Origin: Pseudodesulfovibrio indicus
Lineage (GTDB): Bacteria; Desulfobacterota; Desulfovibrionia; Desulfovibrionales; Desulfovibrionaceae
NCBI RefSeq assembly: GCF_001563225.1
Contig: NZ_CP014206.1
Coordinates: 1,922,001 to 1,986,000, forward strand
Direction: 5' to 3'
Length of the DNA: 64,000 nucleotides
Shown: positions 53,978 to 62,177 of the stretch, piece by piece
Layout of the letters: each line of letters opens with the position of its first letter
Position numbering within the stretch: position 1 is the stretch's first letter
The notes under the pieces: model-generated
Seen by the model: the letters and a program-made list of their open reading frames with translations, nothing else
Told to the model about the DNA's origin: nothing
Database searches by the model: none
Translations under genes and position numbers: made by a program

Positions 53978-54006
53978 GATATAATTTTCTTGGAAAAGGA
54001 TGTCAA
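53978..54006 (-). promoter_or_regulatory. Sigma-70 promoter of the retron operon
   Basis: TTGACA (54006-54001) and TATATC (53983-53978) are separated by exactly 17 bases on the minus strand. Transcription would start near 53971, directly before the hairpin-rich leader. Confidence 0.7.
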
Positions 54007-54091
54007 TATCACTTTTCGTATTTTATTGATGTAAACACCTATGGCCTGCAAAGGGGTGGTGGTTTTATGGTGGTTCGTGACTGGAAAAAGA

Positions 54092-54122
54092 AAAGGCTTC
54101 AAGATAACATCTTGAAGCCTTT
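54092..54122 (-). terminator. Terminator following the tRNA/tmRNA 3' end fragment
   Basis: Perfect 14-bp arms AAAGGCTTCAAGAT / ATCTTGAAGCCTTT with an AAC loop. On the minus strand it follows a CCA-ending tRNA-like 3' fragment and runs into TTTTCTTTTTCC, as expected for the native terminator of that RNA gene. Confidence 0.8.
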
Positions 54123-54131
54123 GATCTTTCT

Positions 54132-54157
54132 TGGTGGAGACGAAGAGATTTGAACTC
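54132..54157 (-). other. Attachment site: 3' end of a tRNA or tmRNA gene
   Basis: On the minus strand GAGTTCAAATCTCTTCG followed by TCTCCACCA is the T-loop, T-stem 3' side, acceptor strand and CCA of a tRNA or tmRNA. Upstream bases do not complete the T-stem (TTGAG against CTCTT), so only the 3' part is present. This is the usual duplicated core left by integrases that target RNA gene 3' ends. The tyrosine integrase begins 154 bases away. The restored RNA gene should lie at the element's other end, beyond the window. Confidence 0.75.
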
Positions 54158-54310
54158 AATTAAATCCCACTTTCACAGGACCGCACAAAAGTGCATAGGA
54201 TCGATAAAAAGTCCATTGTTGACAGATATTAACGTTGTGCTTAAGGTTCACATATTCTCACTGGAAAAACCAGAGTGTCACGCTAAAAAGTTGTACAGGG
54301 GTTGTACAGA

Positions 54311-55552
54311 ATGTCCGCCTCCAAATATTACAAGACCGAGTTCAAGGGTGTCCGCTACCGGAAGCACGCCACCAGAAAGCATGGTGTGCAGGCTGACCGG
54401 TATTATGTGCTGACATACAAAATCGACGGCAAGACCAAGACCGAAGCGGTGGGGTGGGCCTCGGAAGGCGTCAAGCCGTCAGAAGCGTATGATCTCCATT
54501 GCCAACTTCTCCAGAATCGCAAGAAGGGGCAGGGGCCGAGGACCATCGCCGAGATGCGCGCCGAGGGAGACGAGGAGCGGGCGGAGCGCGAGGCTGAGAA
54601 GAGACGCCAGGCTCGCCTGAATATTTCGTTTAAGGAATACTTTGAGCAATACTATCTTCCGGAAGTGCTTCAGGCGAACCGGCCTGAAACCGTGGATAAA
54701 ACTAAAATCCAGGTGGATAAATGGATAGATCCGGTCGTTCAGGAACTTCCCATGCGTGAGATTACGCTTGAGTATATCAAGCGGATTCGGGCGAATCTGA
54801 ACAAGAAGAAGCGCAGTCCTCGGACCATTCAGTATGTTTTCGTCTCCTTCAATGCCATTTGGAATATGGCTAGGGAGGACGGCTTCGTCGAGGGCGAAAG
54901 TCCGGCCAAGATGCGGAGCTTCCGTAAGACTATGCCCAAGGTCGACAACCGGCGGGAGCGTTTTCTGACGAGAGACGAAGAGGACAAACTGCTTGCTGAG
55001 TTGGCTCGCCGGAGTCGGCAGTTACACGATATGGCTTTGCTTTCCATAGAGTGCGGTCTGAGGCGGGGCGAGATCTTCGCTCTGACATGGGATTGCGTGG
55101 ATTTCGAGTCCGAAACCCTGCACCTGCGGCGCACCAAAAGTGACAAAAGTCGTTGGGTGCCCCTCACGCAGCGGGCCAAGGCAATGTTGCTGAATTTGGA
55201 GCCTGGTAGTGCCGGAGAGTTTGTGTTCCTTGATCGTTTCGGCAATCCACTCAAGGCGCTGTCTAACTCATTCGACAAGGCCGTGAACAAGGTTGGCCTG
55301 AATGACGGCATAACCGACCGGAAGATGAAAATCGTCTTCCACTCCCTGCGGCATTCCTACGCCAGCAACTTTCTCAAGTCGGGAGGAAGTCTCTATGCTC
55401 TCTCCAAGCTGATGGGCCATGGCAGTATCAACGTGACTGAGCGATACGGTCATCTGGCCAATGATGATCTGGTTGCCGCCACCAAGCAAATGGAAGCCAG
55501 CCGGACGAGCGAGAGGAGCGGCGGGAAGGTGTTGCCATTGCACCGAGCTTAG
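54311..55552 (+). CDS. Tyrosine-type site-specific integrase
   Basis: A 413-residue recombinase. An N-terminal Arm-DNA-binding-like region is followed by a SAM-like core-binding domain and the catalytic domain with Arg in ECGLRRGEIFALTW (near 248), HSLRH (near 343), HGSINVTERYGHL with the nucleophile Tyr (near 377). It lies next to the tRNA/tmRNA-type attachment site, and should integrate and excise the element to its right. ATG 54311 follows AGGGG; the TTG nine bases earlier is less likely. Confidence 0.93.
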   Translation: MSASKYYKTEFKGVRYRKHATRKHGVQADRYYVLTYKIDGKTKTEAVGWASEGVKPSEAYDLHCQLLQNRKKGQGPRTIAEMRAEGDEERAEREAEKRRQARLNISFKEYFEQYYLPEVLQANRPETVDKTKIQVDKWIDPVVQELPMREITLEYIKRIRANLNKKKRSPRTIQYVFVSFNAIWNMAREDGFVEGESPAKMRSFRKTMPKVDNRRERFLTRDEEDKLLAELARRSRQLHDMALLSIECGLRRGEIFALTWDCVDFESETLHLRRTKSDKSRWVPLTQRAKAMLLNLEPGSAGEFVFLDRFGNPLKALSNSFDKAVNKVGLNDGITDRKMKIVFHSLRHSYASNFLKSGGSLYALSKLMGHGSINVTERYGHLANDDLVAATKQMEASRTSERSGGKVLPLHRA

Positions 55553-55683
55553 GGGGCTGCCGAGTAGGCCCGCACCCCACGATCCCTACGACATGTTGAC
55601 GATTGAATATAACAATAAATATACATTAAACGTCTTACGCTTACGTTTCTTTTTAAAAATTTGGATATCACGACAGTTCTAAG
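55553..55683. other. Convergent gap, AT-rich, no feature recognised
   Basis: The 131 bases between the integrase and the convergent DUF927-like gene are AT-rich after 55600 and contain no clear hairpin or gene. Confidence 0.5.
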
Positions 55684-58169
55684 TTAATTGGTAAACTTGG
55701 CCAGCGTTTTATGGAAGTAATTGCGGGAGATCATGTAGCCACGAAGCGTCTTCTTGTGCTTTGGTGAGTAGTGCGCACCGCAGAGATCGCCCGTGCGCTT
55801 GGGGATCAAAATCTTGCGTGCTTTCAGCCAGGAAATGAATCGGAGCAGCGTCGGTTTGTCCTTGGCTATTTTGCTCATTTCCTTACTGGGAACAAGGATA
55901 CGGTGCCGATCGATTTCAATGAACGAAGTGATCGAACTCGCCCCGAGTTCCCGTAGTATGTCCGGCAGCGGCATGGAAAGATTCATCTGTTTGAGGAGGC
56001 CGTAAAAGAGGGCATCTCTGGCATCGATTCCTGTCATGAACTGATCGAAAACCGACACGAGGGGGTCGCCTCGCCACCAGCTTTGCAGGCTGACTTGATC
56101 AACATATCCCAGTGCCATGAAGAAGTGCAGATAGTCCGAAACCTGCCTGTTGGGTCGGGGGCTGGTTGCCCATCCCTGTTGTTTTTTGAGCCGGCTTTCG
56201 TTGGCTTGGATTTTTTCAAGGTGAATGCTGCTGTTAGTCGCGAGTTGCTGAACGATCGCTTTGGTGGCGGTGTGATTGAATCGGAACCCCTGAGAACTCA
56301 GGTTGCCTAGCCATATATCGATTCCCAGGACATTGTTTTTGTACGTGAAGACATGGAATCCATTTTCGCGATTAGTGCTTTGTCCCATGGGCGTCTCACC
56401 ACAGGATACGATGATTCCCCTCACACCAGAGTCTCCTCCCTTCCTGCCATTGAAATAGCGCCTGACTAGGGTGTTCATCGCTTTGGTCTTGGCAGCCGGG
56501 ACTTCAAGAATACCGAGTGCGGCATCTTTGTGTTGCATCTTCAGGGCAACTTCATGTTGCTTCGCGTCGGCAAAGACATAGGGCATCTGGTTCCATACCG
56601 AACACGCGGCATGGATGATCGCCGCCCGCCCGGCCTCGGTTCCACCATGGAAATGCAGGTTCAGTCCGGTGAGTTCTCTGTGCTTGAGGTACGGCGCGGA
56701 CAATGAAGCCAGCGTTGCAAGCAGTATGTAGGGATCGGCTGTTGCCTCGCCGATGGATGCGGGGGGAGAAGTTTTTGGCTTTTTTCTCCTGCTGGAACTA
56801 TTTGGCTTTGTCTCACATACCCCGAAACGGTCGAGCCGTTGTCCCCCGGAAATATGAAGCTGTTGTCATTTTGCCAGCCGCCATGCCTCGAAACGCGAGG
56901 TGATGGTTTATTGAGGGGCTTTCGCGGAAATTGGCTGACAATGAAGTCCCGGATGAGCCCTTTGTCCTGCGTGTTGTTGGGGGTGTAGACCTCATTGGAG
57001 TGGAGCAATGCGAAAAGCTGTGTCGAGCTGAGGTCTTTTTCAGAAACAATGAGCTCCTTCCTGAAGCCGCGATCATCAAAACAGATGAGTCGCCGCGCTT
57101 TTTCTTCATGGTTGAATTGAGCTTGTTCCTCTACCCAGATCGGGTTCATGAGCCTTGTCTGCTGTCCGTCCGCTTCATTCAGGTACAACCCGGTTCGCTT
57201 GAGTTGAACACCATTGTGACTCCGGTATGGGGGATGATGATGCACTGGGGAGCTGGGCAGATACTGCAGGGCCAAGGGCGATGTGACGCCGCATTCCTTT
57301 TTACAGGGATAATTGCCACCGTGTTCAGCTATAAATGTCGCTGTCATATTGCATGGAATCGTTTTCGGGTATTTTGCTTTGGCTGCTTCGAAACGCTGCC
57401 GGTTTAGTCCGTAAAGGAGGAGCCCACCACCGTGCATCTCAATGAGACGCAGGAAGTAGGAGATACTTGCCCCGATGATTCGCCAGGCGATAACCAAGTA
57501 CTCTTCGGTTACGGACTGTTGGTTGAGCAGCGCGGAAAAGACCTTGCAGCCCCGTATGTATGCCGGGTTGGGCTTGAGATAATCTTTTCGCCCCGATGTG
57601 TCCTCGTGTGCACTGAAGTATTCAGACGCTAAGAGAGATAGAGGAGTAGCCCGCTGATGATGGAGATTTGAGAGCTTGGGTACGGCGGTGCTCCAGAATA
57701 CACGTGTTCGGTTGACTAAAGTCGACGGTAGTGGTGTGGCATCGGTGAACTCTTGAATTCTCCGATCGAAATCGAGTCGGGCAGGGGAACCGATGTCCCC
57801 CCTGAAAGTTGTCTCAGGGATGATGAGTTCAATCCCCTTTTGGTGGAAGTATGCGAGAATATAGTGCTTAGGGACTTCGTAGTAATGCAGGACTTCTCCA
57901 GTTGCTGGGGGGAGAGAGAAGTTGCCAAGATCGGTATATGATCGGGTTGTGCCCGGGAGGTTCTCATGTGGCCAGTCGAAGAATAAGTGCAGGTCGCCCC
58001 AGATGCGTTTCGGCCTGACGACTTCCTCCAACGGATGAGAGTATGAGTGGACGCTGAAGGCTACCGCGCCTTGCGAGATCATAGCCGACTGGTTGGCCGG
58101 GCTATCAATGAAACATCTATAGGTGTTTTGAGAGAAAAGTGCATAGCGGTATCGAAGAGAATTCGTCAT
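55684..58169 (-). pseudogene. DUF927-like ATPase with degenerate primase-like N-terminus, split by a frameshift at a G6 tract
   Basis: Two frames form one protein of about 828 residues. The first (58169 to 56661) reads through primase-like blocks GDLHLFFDWP (near 58) and KGIELIIPETTF (near 112), then SRHGGWQNDNSFIFPG, a DUF927-type block. The second frame continues with SIGEATADPYILLATLASLS, then LNLHFHGGTEAGRAAIIHAACSVWN and IIVSCGETPMGQ, the expected DUF927 ATPase core. The break lies at six G bases (56761-56766); a seventh would join the frames. The P-loop reads GGTEAGRAA, with Arg for Lys, and the Walker B region reads LGILEV. The gene is divergent from the intact primase-polymerase. Either an inactive partner, a phase-variable gene, or a sequencing error plus a divergent family. 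Confidence 0.7.
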
Positions 58170-58261
58170 CGGTGTGTCTGTTTGATTTTATGGAATTTCC
58201 ATGGAGGATCATGCCACGCACTCTTTCCTGAGGCAATGAAGCCAAGTTCGATTTTTACCCT

Positions 58262-58277
58262 GTGTAAATTTTTACAC
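58262..58277. promoter_or_regulatory. Palindromic operator in the divergent replication-gene region
   Basis: GTGTAAATTTTTACAC has 7-bp arms GTGTAAA / TTTACAC around TT. It lies 93 bases from the DUF927-like gene start and 47 bases from the AlpA-like start, so one regulator could control both directions. Confidence 0.55.
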
Positions 58278-58323
58278 GCAAGTGACATCCTGTGAGGTTG
58301 AATTACGAACAGGAGGTTTGACC

Positions 58324-58542
58324 ATGGACAATCTCAAACAAGAACTGATGGAACACTTACCCCCGATATTTGCTGGCCGGGCCGTGGATTCCTTGACCGG
58401 AAACGCCGTCAGGTGGCGGACGATCCAGAATCTTCGGAGCCAGAAAAAGATCCCCGAAGATTGCTTCATGAGGCAGGGGTCGCGCAAAACCCTGCTGGTC
58501 AGGGCACCATTTGTGGAATGGTTCCTTCAATATATCAACTAG
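58324..58542 (+). CDS. Small AlpA/excisionase-like DNA-binding protein
   Basis: A 72-residue protein starting MDNLKQELMEHLPPIF, with AGGAGG before ATG 58324. The middle, FAGRAVDSLTGNAVRWRTIQNLRSQKKIP, resembles the helix-turn-helix of AlpA or excisionase proteins that read a single site and end with a wing; RKTLLVRAPFVEWFLQY follows. AlpA homologues regulate integrase and replication genes in P4-like satellites. Its position between two replication proteins fits such a role. Identification is by layout and motif, so moderate. Confidence 0.68.
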   Translation: MDNLKQELMEHLPPIFAGRAVDSLTGNAVRWRTIQNLRSQKKIPEDCFMRQGSRKTLLVRAPFVEWFLQYIN

Positions 58543-58568
58543 TGTCCGCCTTGAATAAGAGGCGTTCG

Positions 58569-58599
58569 AAAGGCCGGAGAGCAGAGCTCCCCGGCCTTT
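58569..58599 (+). promoter_or_regulatory. Hairpin ahead of the primase-polymerase gene
   Basis: AAAGGCCGG and CCGGCCTTT form a 9-bp stem, with a possible inner GAGC/GCTC pairing, between the AlpA-like gene and the primase gene, followed by TACACGTTTTAAAGGAG. It could be an attenuator or partial terminator limiting primase expression. Confidence 0.6.
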
Positions 58600-58622
58600 A
58601 CACGTTTTAAAGGAGAAATTAA

Positions 58623-61088
58623 ATGAAATTGGTTTATTACTGGGCCCCCATGAAAGGCGATAAGCCGGGGCCCTGGGAAACGATTATGGCCTCTCAGGAT
58701 GTTTTCGAGCTGGCGCGACAAAAGGGAGCTGCCTTTCTGTCGACCATGGCTTTCGAATACGAACCTGTGAAGGACAAGGAAGAGCCACGTCGGTATGGCG
58801 ACCTTGTCATTGACTTTGATTGCAAAGATGACCCCGAACAAGCGCGTAAGGATTGCGTCAAATTCGTGAACCATTTGTTCGGGCACATGGTGCGGCCTGG
58901 AGAACTGCGGTACTGGATAACCGGCTCCAAGGGGCTTCATATAATAGTCCCGTCGTATTTGTTGGGCGGCACCGAAGGTGACCCCTTGCTCCCTCAAATC
59001 TATGCAAGGATGGTACAGTTCCTTATTATGCGGATATGGCATGGTAACCCTAATTCGGTGGACACCAGCATGTATTGCATGGGGAAAGGAAAACTCCTAC
59101 GAATGGAGAATGTCCAGCGGCCTAACGGTATGTATAAAGTGCCCATCACCTGGGAGGAGCTGTCGACCCAAAGCTATGCTGAACTGATCAAGCTCGCCCG
59201 GCAGCCGCGCCATATCGAGGTCGCTCCGCCGTCGTTGCGGCTGTCACAATCGTTGGCACGCATGTACAGCTGGCATCAAAAAATGGTTCACAGGCCACCC
59301 ACCAATGGCCTTCTGAGCCCTGCCGACTTCATCATGAAGTGCAAGTTCACGCGGTACTGCTCGGAAAATGCCGAGACCTTGGAAGAGCCGCTTTGGCACG
59401 CTATGCTGTCTGTTCTGAAGGGACTCGGTGACTTCGGCCACTGGCTGAGCCATGAGCTGAGTTCAAGGCATCCCGAATACGACGCCGCCAAAACCGACGC
59501 AAAGATCGAAAAGGTCCTGCCGAATATGAGCTGTGAGAAAATTCGGCAATTGTACGATTGCGGATGTGACTGTGGTGTGCCGTTCCCCGGAATGATCTGG
59601 GCGGCAGGTAAAGGCGCTGAAGGCGTGAAGCCGACGGAAATCGAGCGGGTCTCAAGCCTGATTGAGCCGTTCGATTTCTATCCAGCGGAAGACGGCATGA
59701 CGATCTATGCAGACATTCATGTTGACGATCATCGGGAAACATACCGTGTAGATAGTTATGAGTTTAGAAATCTGCTTGGCTACCGCTACTATCAGGAAAC
59801 GAACAAACACCTGAAAGCGGCAGCTGCGCAGGATCTGATCCACTTCATCACTGCTCGCGGATTGTTCGGTGGTGCTGAAAAACGAAAGGTTTTCACGCGC
59901 ATCGCTCACCTGGACGACGCTGTGTACATCGATCTGTGCGATGACCAATGGCGTGCCGTTGAGATCACTGCGGACGGATGGAAAATCGTAACCAATCCGC
60001 CGGTTCGGTTCCGCCGCGTCAAGGGTATGTTGCCACTCCCGGAGCCCCAGAAGGGGGGATCGGTCGCTGAAATACGCAAGCTTCTGAACATTGAGCAGCG
60101 AGATGCGCTTCTGATCGAAGCGTGGCTGCTGGGCGTGCTGTCGCCCGGACCATATCCAGTATTGATCCTGGAAGGAGAGCAAGGATCGGCCAAAAGCAGT
60201 ACGACCCGTCTGCTTCGGATGTTGCTCGACCCGTCGGTCGCTCCTAACCGTGCGGCTCCGCGTAATGAGCAGGATCTGGTTATCTCTGCGAACAACTCCT
60301 GGATTGTGACTCTTGATAACCTCTCTGGAGTGTCTACCTGGCTGTCCGATGCCCTGTGTCGTATGGCCACTGGTGGCAGTTTCTCAGCCCGGAAGCTGTT
60401 CACCAATGACGAAGAGGCGTTGTTCACGATCATGCGTCCTATCGTCCTCAACGGGATTGATCAGGTCGCAGACCGTCACGACTTGGCGGATCGGAGTCTC
60501 CGGGTCACGCTACCGGTGATTAAACCTGAAAGCAGGCTGACGGAATCGGAGTTGTCTCTGGCATTCGATGCAGCCGCTCCCAAAATATTGGGTGGCTTGT
60601 GCTATGGCGTAGCATGCGCCCTGAAGAACATGCAGAGCGTTCAGGTCGAAAATCCACCTAGGATGGCGGACTTCACGCACTGGTGCGTGGCAGCTGAAGA
60701 AGCCATGCCATGGGATGCCGGAGAATTCCTGGAATCCTATGGAAGTAATCAGGACGAGTCCATCGAACGCGCTTTGGAATCTGATTATGTCGCCAACGCG
60801 ATCATTACGCTGATGTCCGGCGTTTTTGATTGGGAAGGAACGCCTTCCGAACTGCTTAAGGCGCTTGAAGGCGTTGTGGATGAGCGTGTCACCAGACTGA
60901 AGCTGTGGCCACAAGTACCAGCCGCATTAGGCAAGCGACTGACACGCTGTAAGGGCTTTCTCCGAAGCTCTGGAATTAAAGTCAATCAACAGAGAGGAGG
61001 AGGCCGTCTCATCACCATAACAAATGAAAAGGTCACTCCTGCTGTAAGCTCCAATGTGAGCATCAGCAATGGAGAGCTCTTCGGATAA
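58623..61088 (+). CDS. Primase-polymerase fused to a replicative ATPase
   Basis: An 821-residue replication protein. The archaeo-eukaryotic primase-type catalytic pair is in DLVIDFDCKDDPEQA (near residue 62), with the conserved His in TGSKGLHIIVPSYLL (near 102). A Cys group CGCDCGVPFPG lies mid-protein. The C-terminal ATPase has Walker A EGEQGSAKSSTTRLL (near 517), Walker B IVTLDNLSG (near 562) and an arginine-bearing LADRSLRVTLP. Such proteins prime and unwind DNA for satellites, plasmids or integrative elements. AAAGGAG precedes ATG 58623. Confidence 0.87.
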   Translation: MKLVYYWAPMKGDKPGPWETIMASQDVFELARQKGAAFLSTMAFEYEPVKDKEEPRRYGDLVIDFDCKDDPEQARKDCVKFVNHLFGHMVRPGELRYWITGSKGLHIIVPSYLLGGTEGDPLLPQIYARMVQFLIMRIWHGNPNSVDTSMYCMGKGKLLRMENVQRPNGMYKVPITWEELSTQSYAELIKLARQPRHIEVAPPSLRLSQSLARMYSWHQKMVHRPPTNGLLSPADFIMKCKFTRYCSENAETLEEPLWHAMLSVLKGLGDFGHWLSHELSSRHPEYDAAKTDAKIEKVLPNMSCEKIRQLYDCGCDCGVPFPGMIWAAGKGAEGVKPTEIERVSSLIEPFDFYPAEDGMTIYADIHVDDHRETYRVDSYEFRNLLGYRYYQETNKHLKAAAAQDLIHFITARGLFGGAEKRKVFTRIAHLDDAVYIDLCDDQWRAVEITADGWKIVTNPPVRFRRVKGMLPLPEPQKGGSVAEIRKLLNIEQRDALLIEAWLLGVLSPGPYPVLILEGEQGSAKSSTTRLLRMLLDPSVAPNRAAPRNEQDLVISANNSWIVTLDNLSGVSTWLSDALCRMATGGSFSARKLFTNDEEALFTIMRPIVLNGIDQVADRHDLADRSLRVTLPVIKPESRLTESELSLAFDAAAPKILGGLCYGVACALKNMQSVQVENPPRMADFTHWCVAAEEAMPWDAGEFLESYGSNQDESIERALESDYVANAIITLMSGVFDWEGTPSELLKALEGVVDERVTRLKLWPQVPAALGKRLTRCKGFLRSSGIKVNQQRGGGRLITITNEKVTPAVSSNVSISNGELFG

Positions 61089-61096
61089 ATAAAACT

Positions 61097-61132
61097 CGGG
61101 CAGTCTGGGAGTATCCCAGGCTGCCCGTTTTT
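61097..61132 (+). terminator. Terminator after the primase-polymerase gene
   Basis: CGGGCAG-TCTGGGA and TCCCAGG-CTGCCCG form a near-perfect long stem around GTA, followed by TTTTT. The 298-base gap up to the next gene holds no other clear feature beyond AT-rich promoter-like sequence. Confidence 0.9.
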
Positions 61133-61386
61133 CGATGGCAGTTCGGGCGGCTGAGGCGGGAGATAACACGTATTAATTTTCATTATAATTGGTAGGATAG
61201 ATTATGCATTTTTGTATTTTCTGAAAAAAATGAGCTTTACCAATTACGTTATTCCCGCCCCTACTGCCGTAACCGCCAAGTATTGAAGTCTGTTCAAATC
61301 AATTGAAATCTTTTATATCCTTTGGGCAAGGCAGGGGGCTTTTAGCGCTCCTGCATAAGGTCGTAGTGAACAAAGGTATGGTGCCA

Positions 61387-62049
61387 ATGAAACAGGATAA
61401 GAATAAAGCACTCTTCATCGCCCAAAAGGTATTTGCCGAATTGGTATTCGATGTACAAAGCCTTGAGGGGATGCCATTCACAATGCCCGAGGTTCAGACC
61501 TATCTCCAGGGCGTCACGGTCGGTGGCCACAAGGTCTCGGACGTTGAGAAACTCAAGCAGCAAAAGCTCGGCTGGGAACTCCTCATTGAGATGGTTAAGG
61601 AGGACACATTCACCCTGACCAAGGAGACTGCCTGCGCAATCCAAAAGGTAATCGGCCATGGCGAGGCCCTGGACCCAGGCGCGTTCCGTACAGGCCAGGT
61701 TGGCATCGCTGGAACCGAGTATAAGCCGCCCCGAGCAGACGAATTAGATGATATTTTTGCTGCCACCATTGAGGACATCCTAGAGCTCGAAGATATCCGA
61801 GAACAGGCATACAGGCTGCACTTGGATTTTGCTCGCAACCAGTTCTTTTACGATGGGAACAAACTAACTGGCCTACTCATGCTCAACGGGCACTTGATGA
61901 GTAGTGGCTATCCGCCGCTGTCAGTCTCAGCCAAGAGGCTGACCGAGTACAACGCTGGAATGATCAAGTTCTACGAGAGCGGCGATCATTCTGGAATGAT
62001 GACATTTCTGAAACAATGCCATGAAGATATGTACAAGCGATTTGAGTAG
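61387..62049 (+). CDS. Fic-fold protein with degenerate active-site motif
   Basis: A 220-residue protein (start could also be ATG 61378). The layout follows Fic proteins: SLEGMPFTMPEVQTYLQGVTV, where active members have an EGN inhibitory helix, then DPGAFRTGQVGIAGTEYKPP, and the core motif RNQFFYDGNKLTGLLMLNG where active enzymes have HPFxDGNGRxxR. The catalytic His is replaced (Gln or Asn), the second Gly by Lys and the Arg by Leu. AMP transfer is therefore doubtful; phosphocholine or other nucleotide chemistry, or a binding-only role, is possible. The usual small antitoxin is not seen. Confidence 0.78.
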   Translation: MKQDKNKALFIAQKVFAELVFDVQSLEGMPFTMPEVQTYLQGVTVGGHKVSDVEKLKQQKLGWELLIEMVKEDTFTLTKETACAIQKVIGHGEALDPGAFRTGQVGIAGTEYKPPRADELDDIFAATIEDILELEDIREQAYRLHLDFARNQFFYDGNKLTGLLMLNGHLMSSGYPPLSVSAKRLTEYNAGMIKFYESGDHSGMMTFLKQCHEDMYKRFE

Positions 62050-62177
62050 ATATCCCGCAGACGACAAGACGAGGGGTGTTTTAACCCCTGCTATATTGTT
62101 TTGTATTCAAAATACTGAATTAGTCATCAAGTACGGCAACACCCTCTCGAAGAGTACACCACTAGTCAGGGAAAGAC

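Noticed and set aside
54132..54157. Complete tRNA gene
   Set aside because: Only the T-loop, 3' acceptor strand and CCA are present; no anticodon arm or 5' acceptor strand could be found upstream on that strand.
53959..54159. 66-codon minus-strand frame over the attachment site
   Set aside because: It covers the tRNA-like fragment and terminator, has no ribosome site and no coding character.
61303..61386. N-terminal extension of the Fic-fold protein from a TTG codon
   Set aside because: No ribosome site and no Fic-family sequence in the extension; a start at 61378 or 61387 is more plausible.
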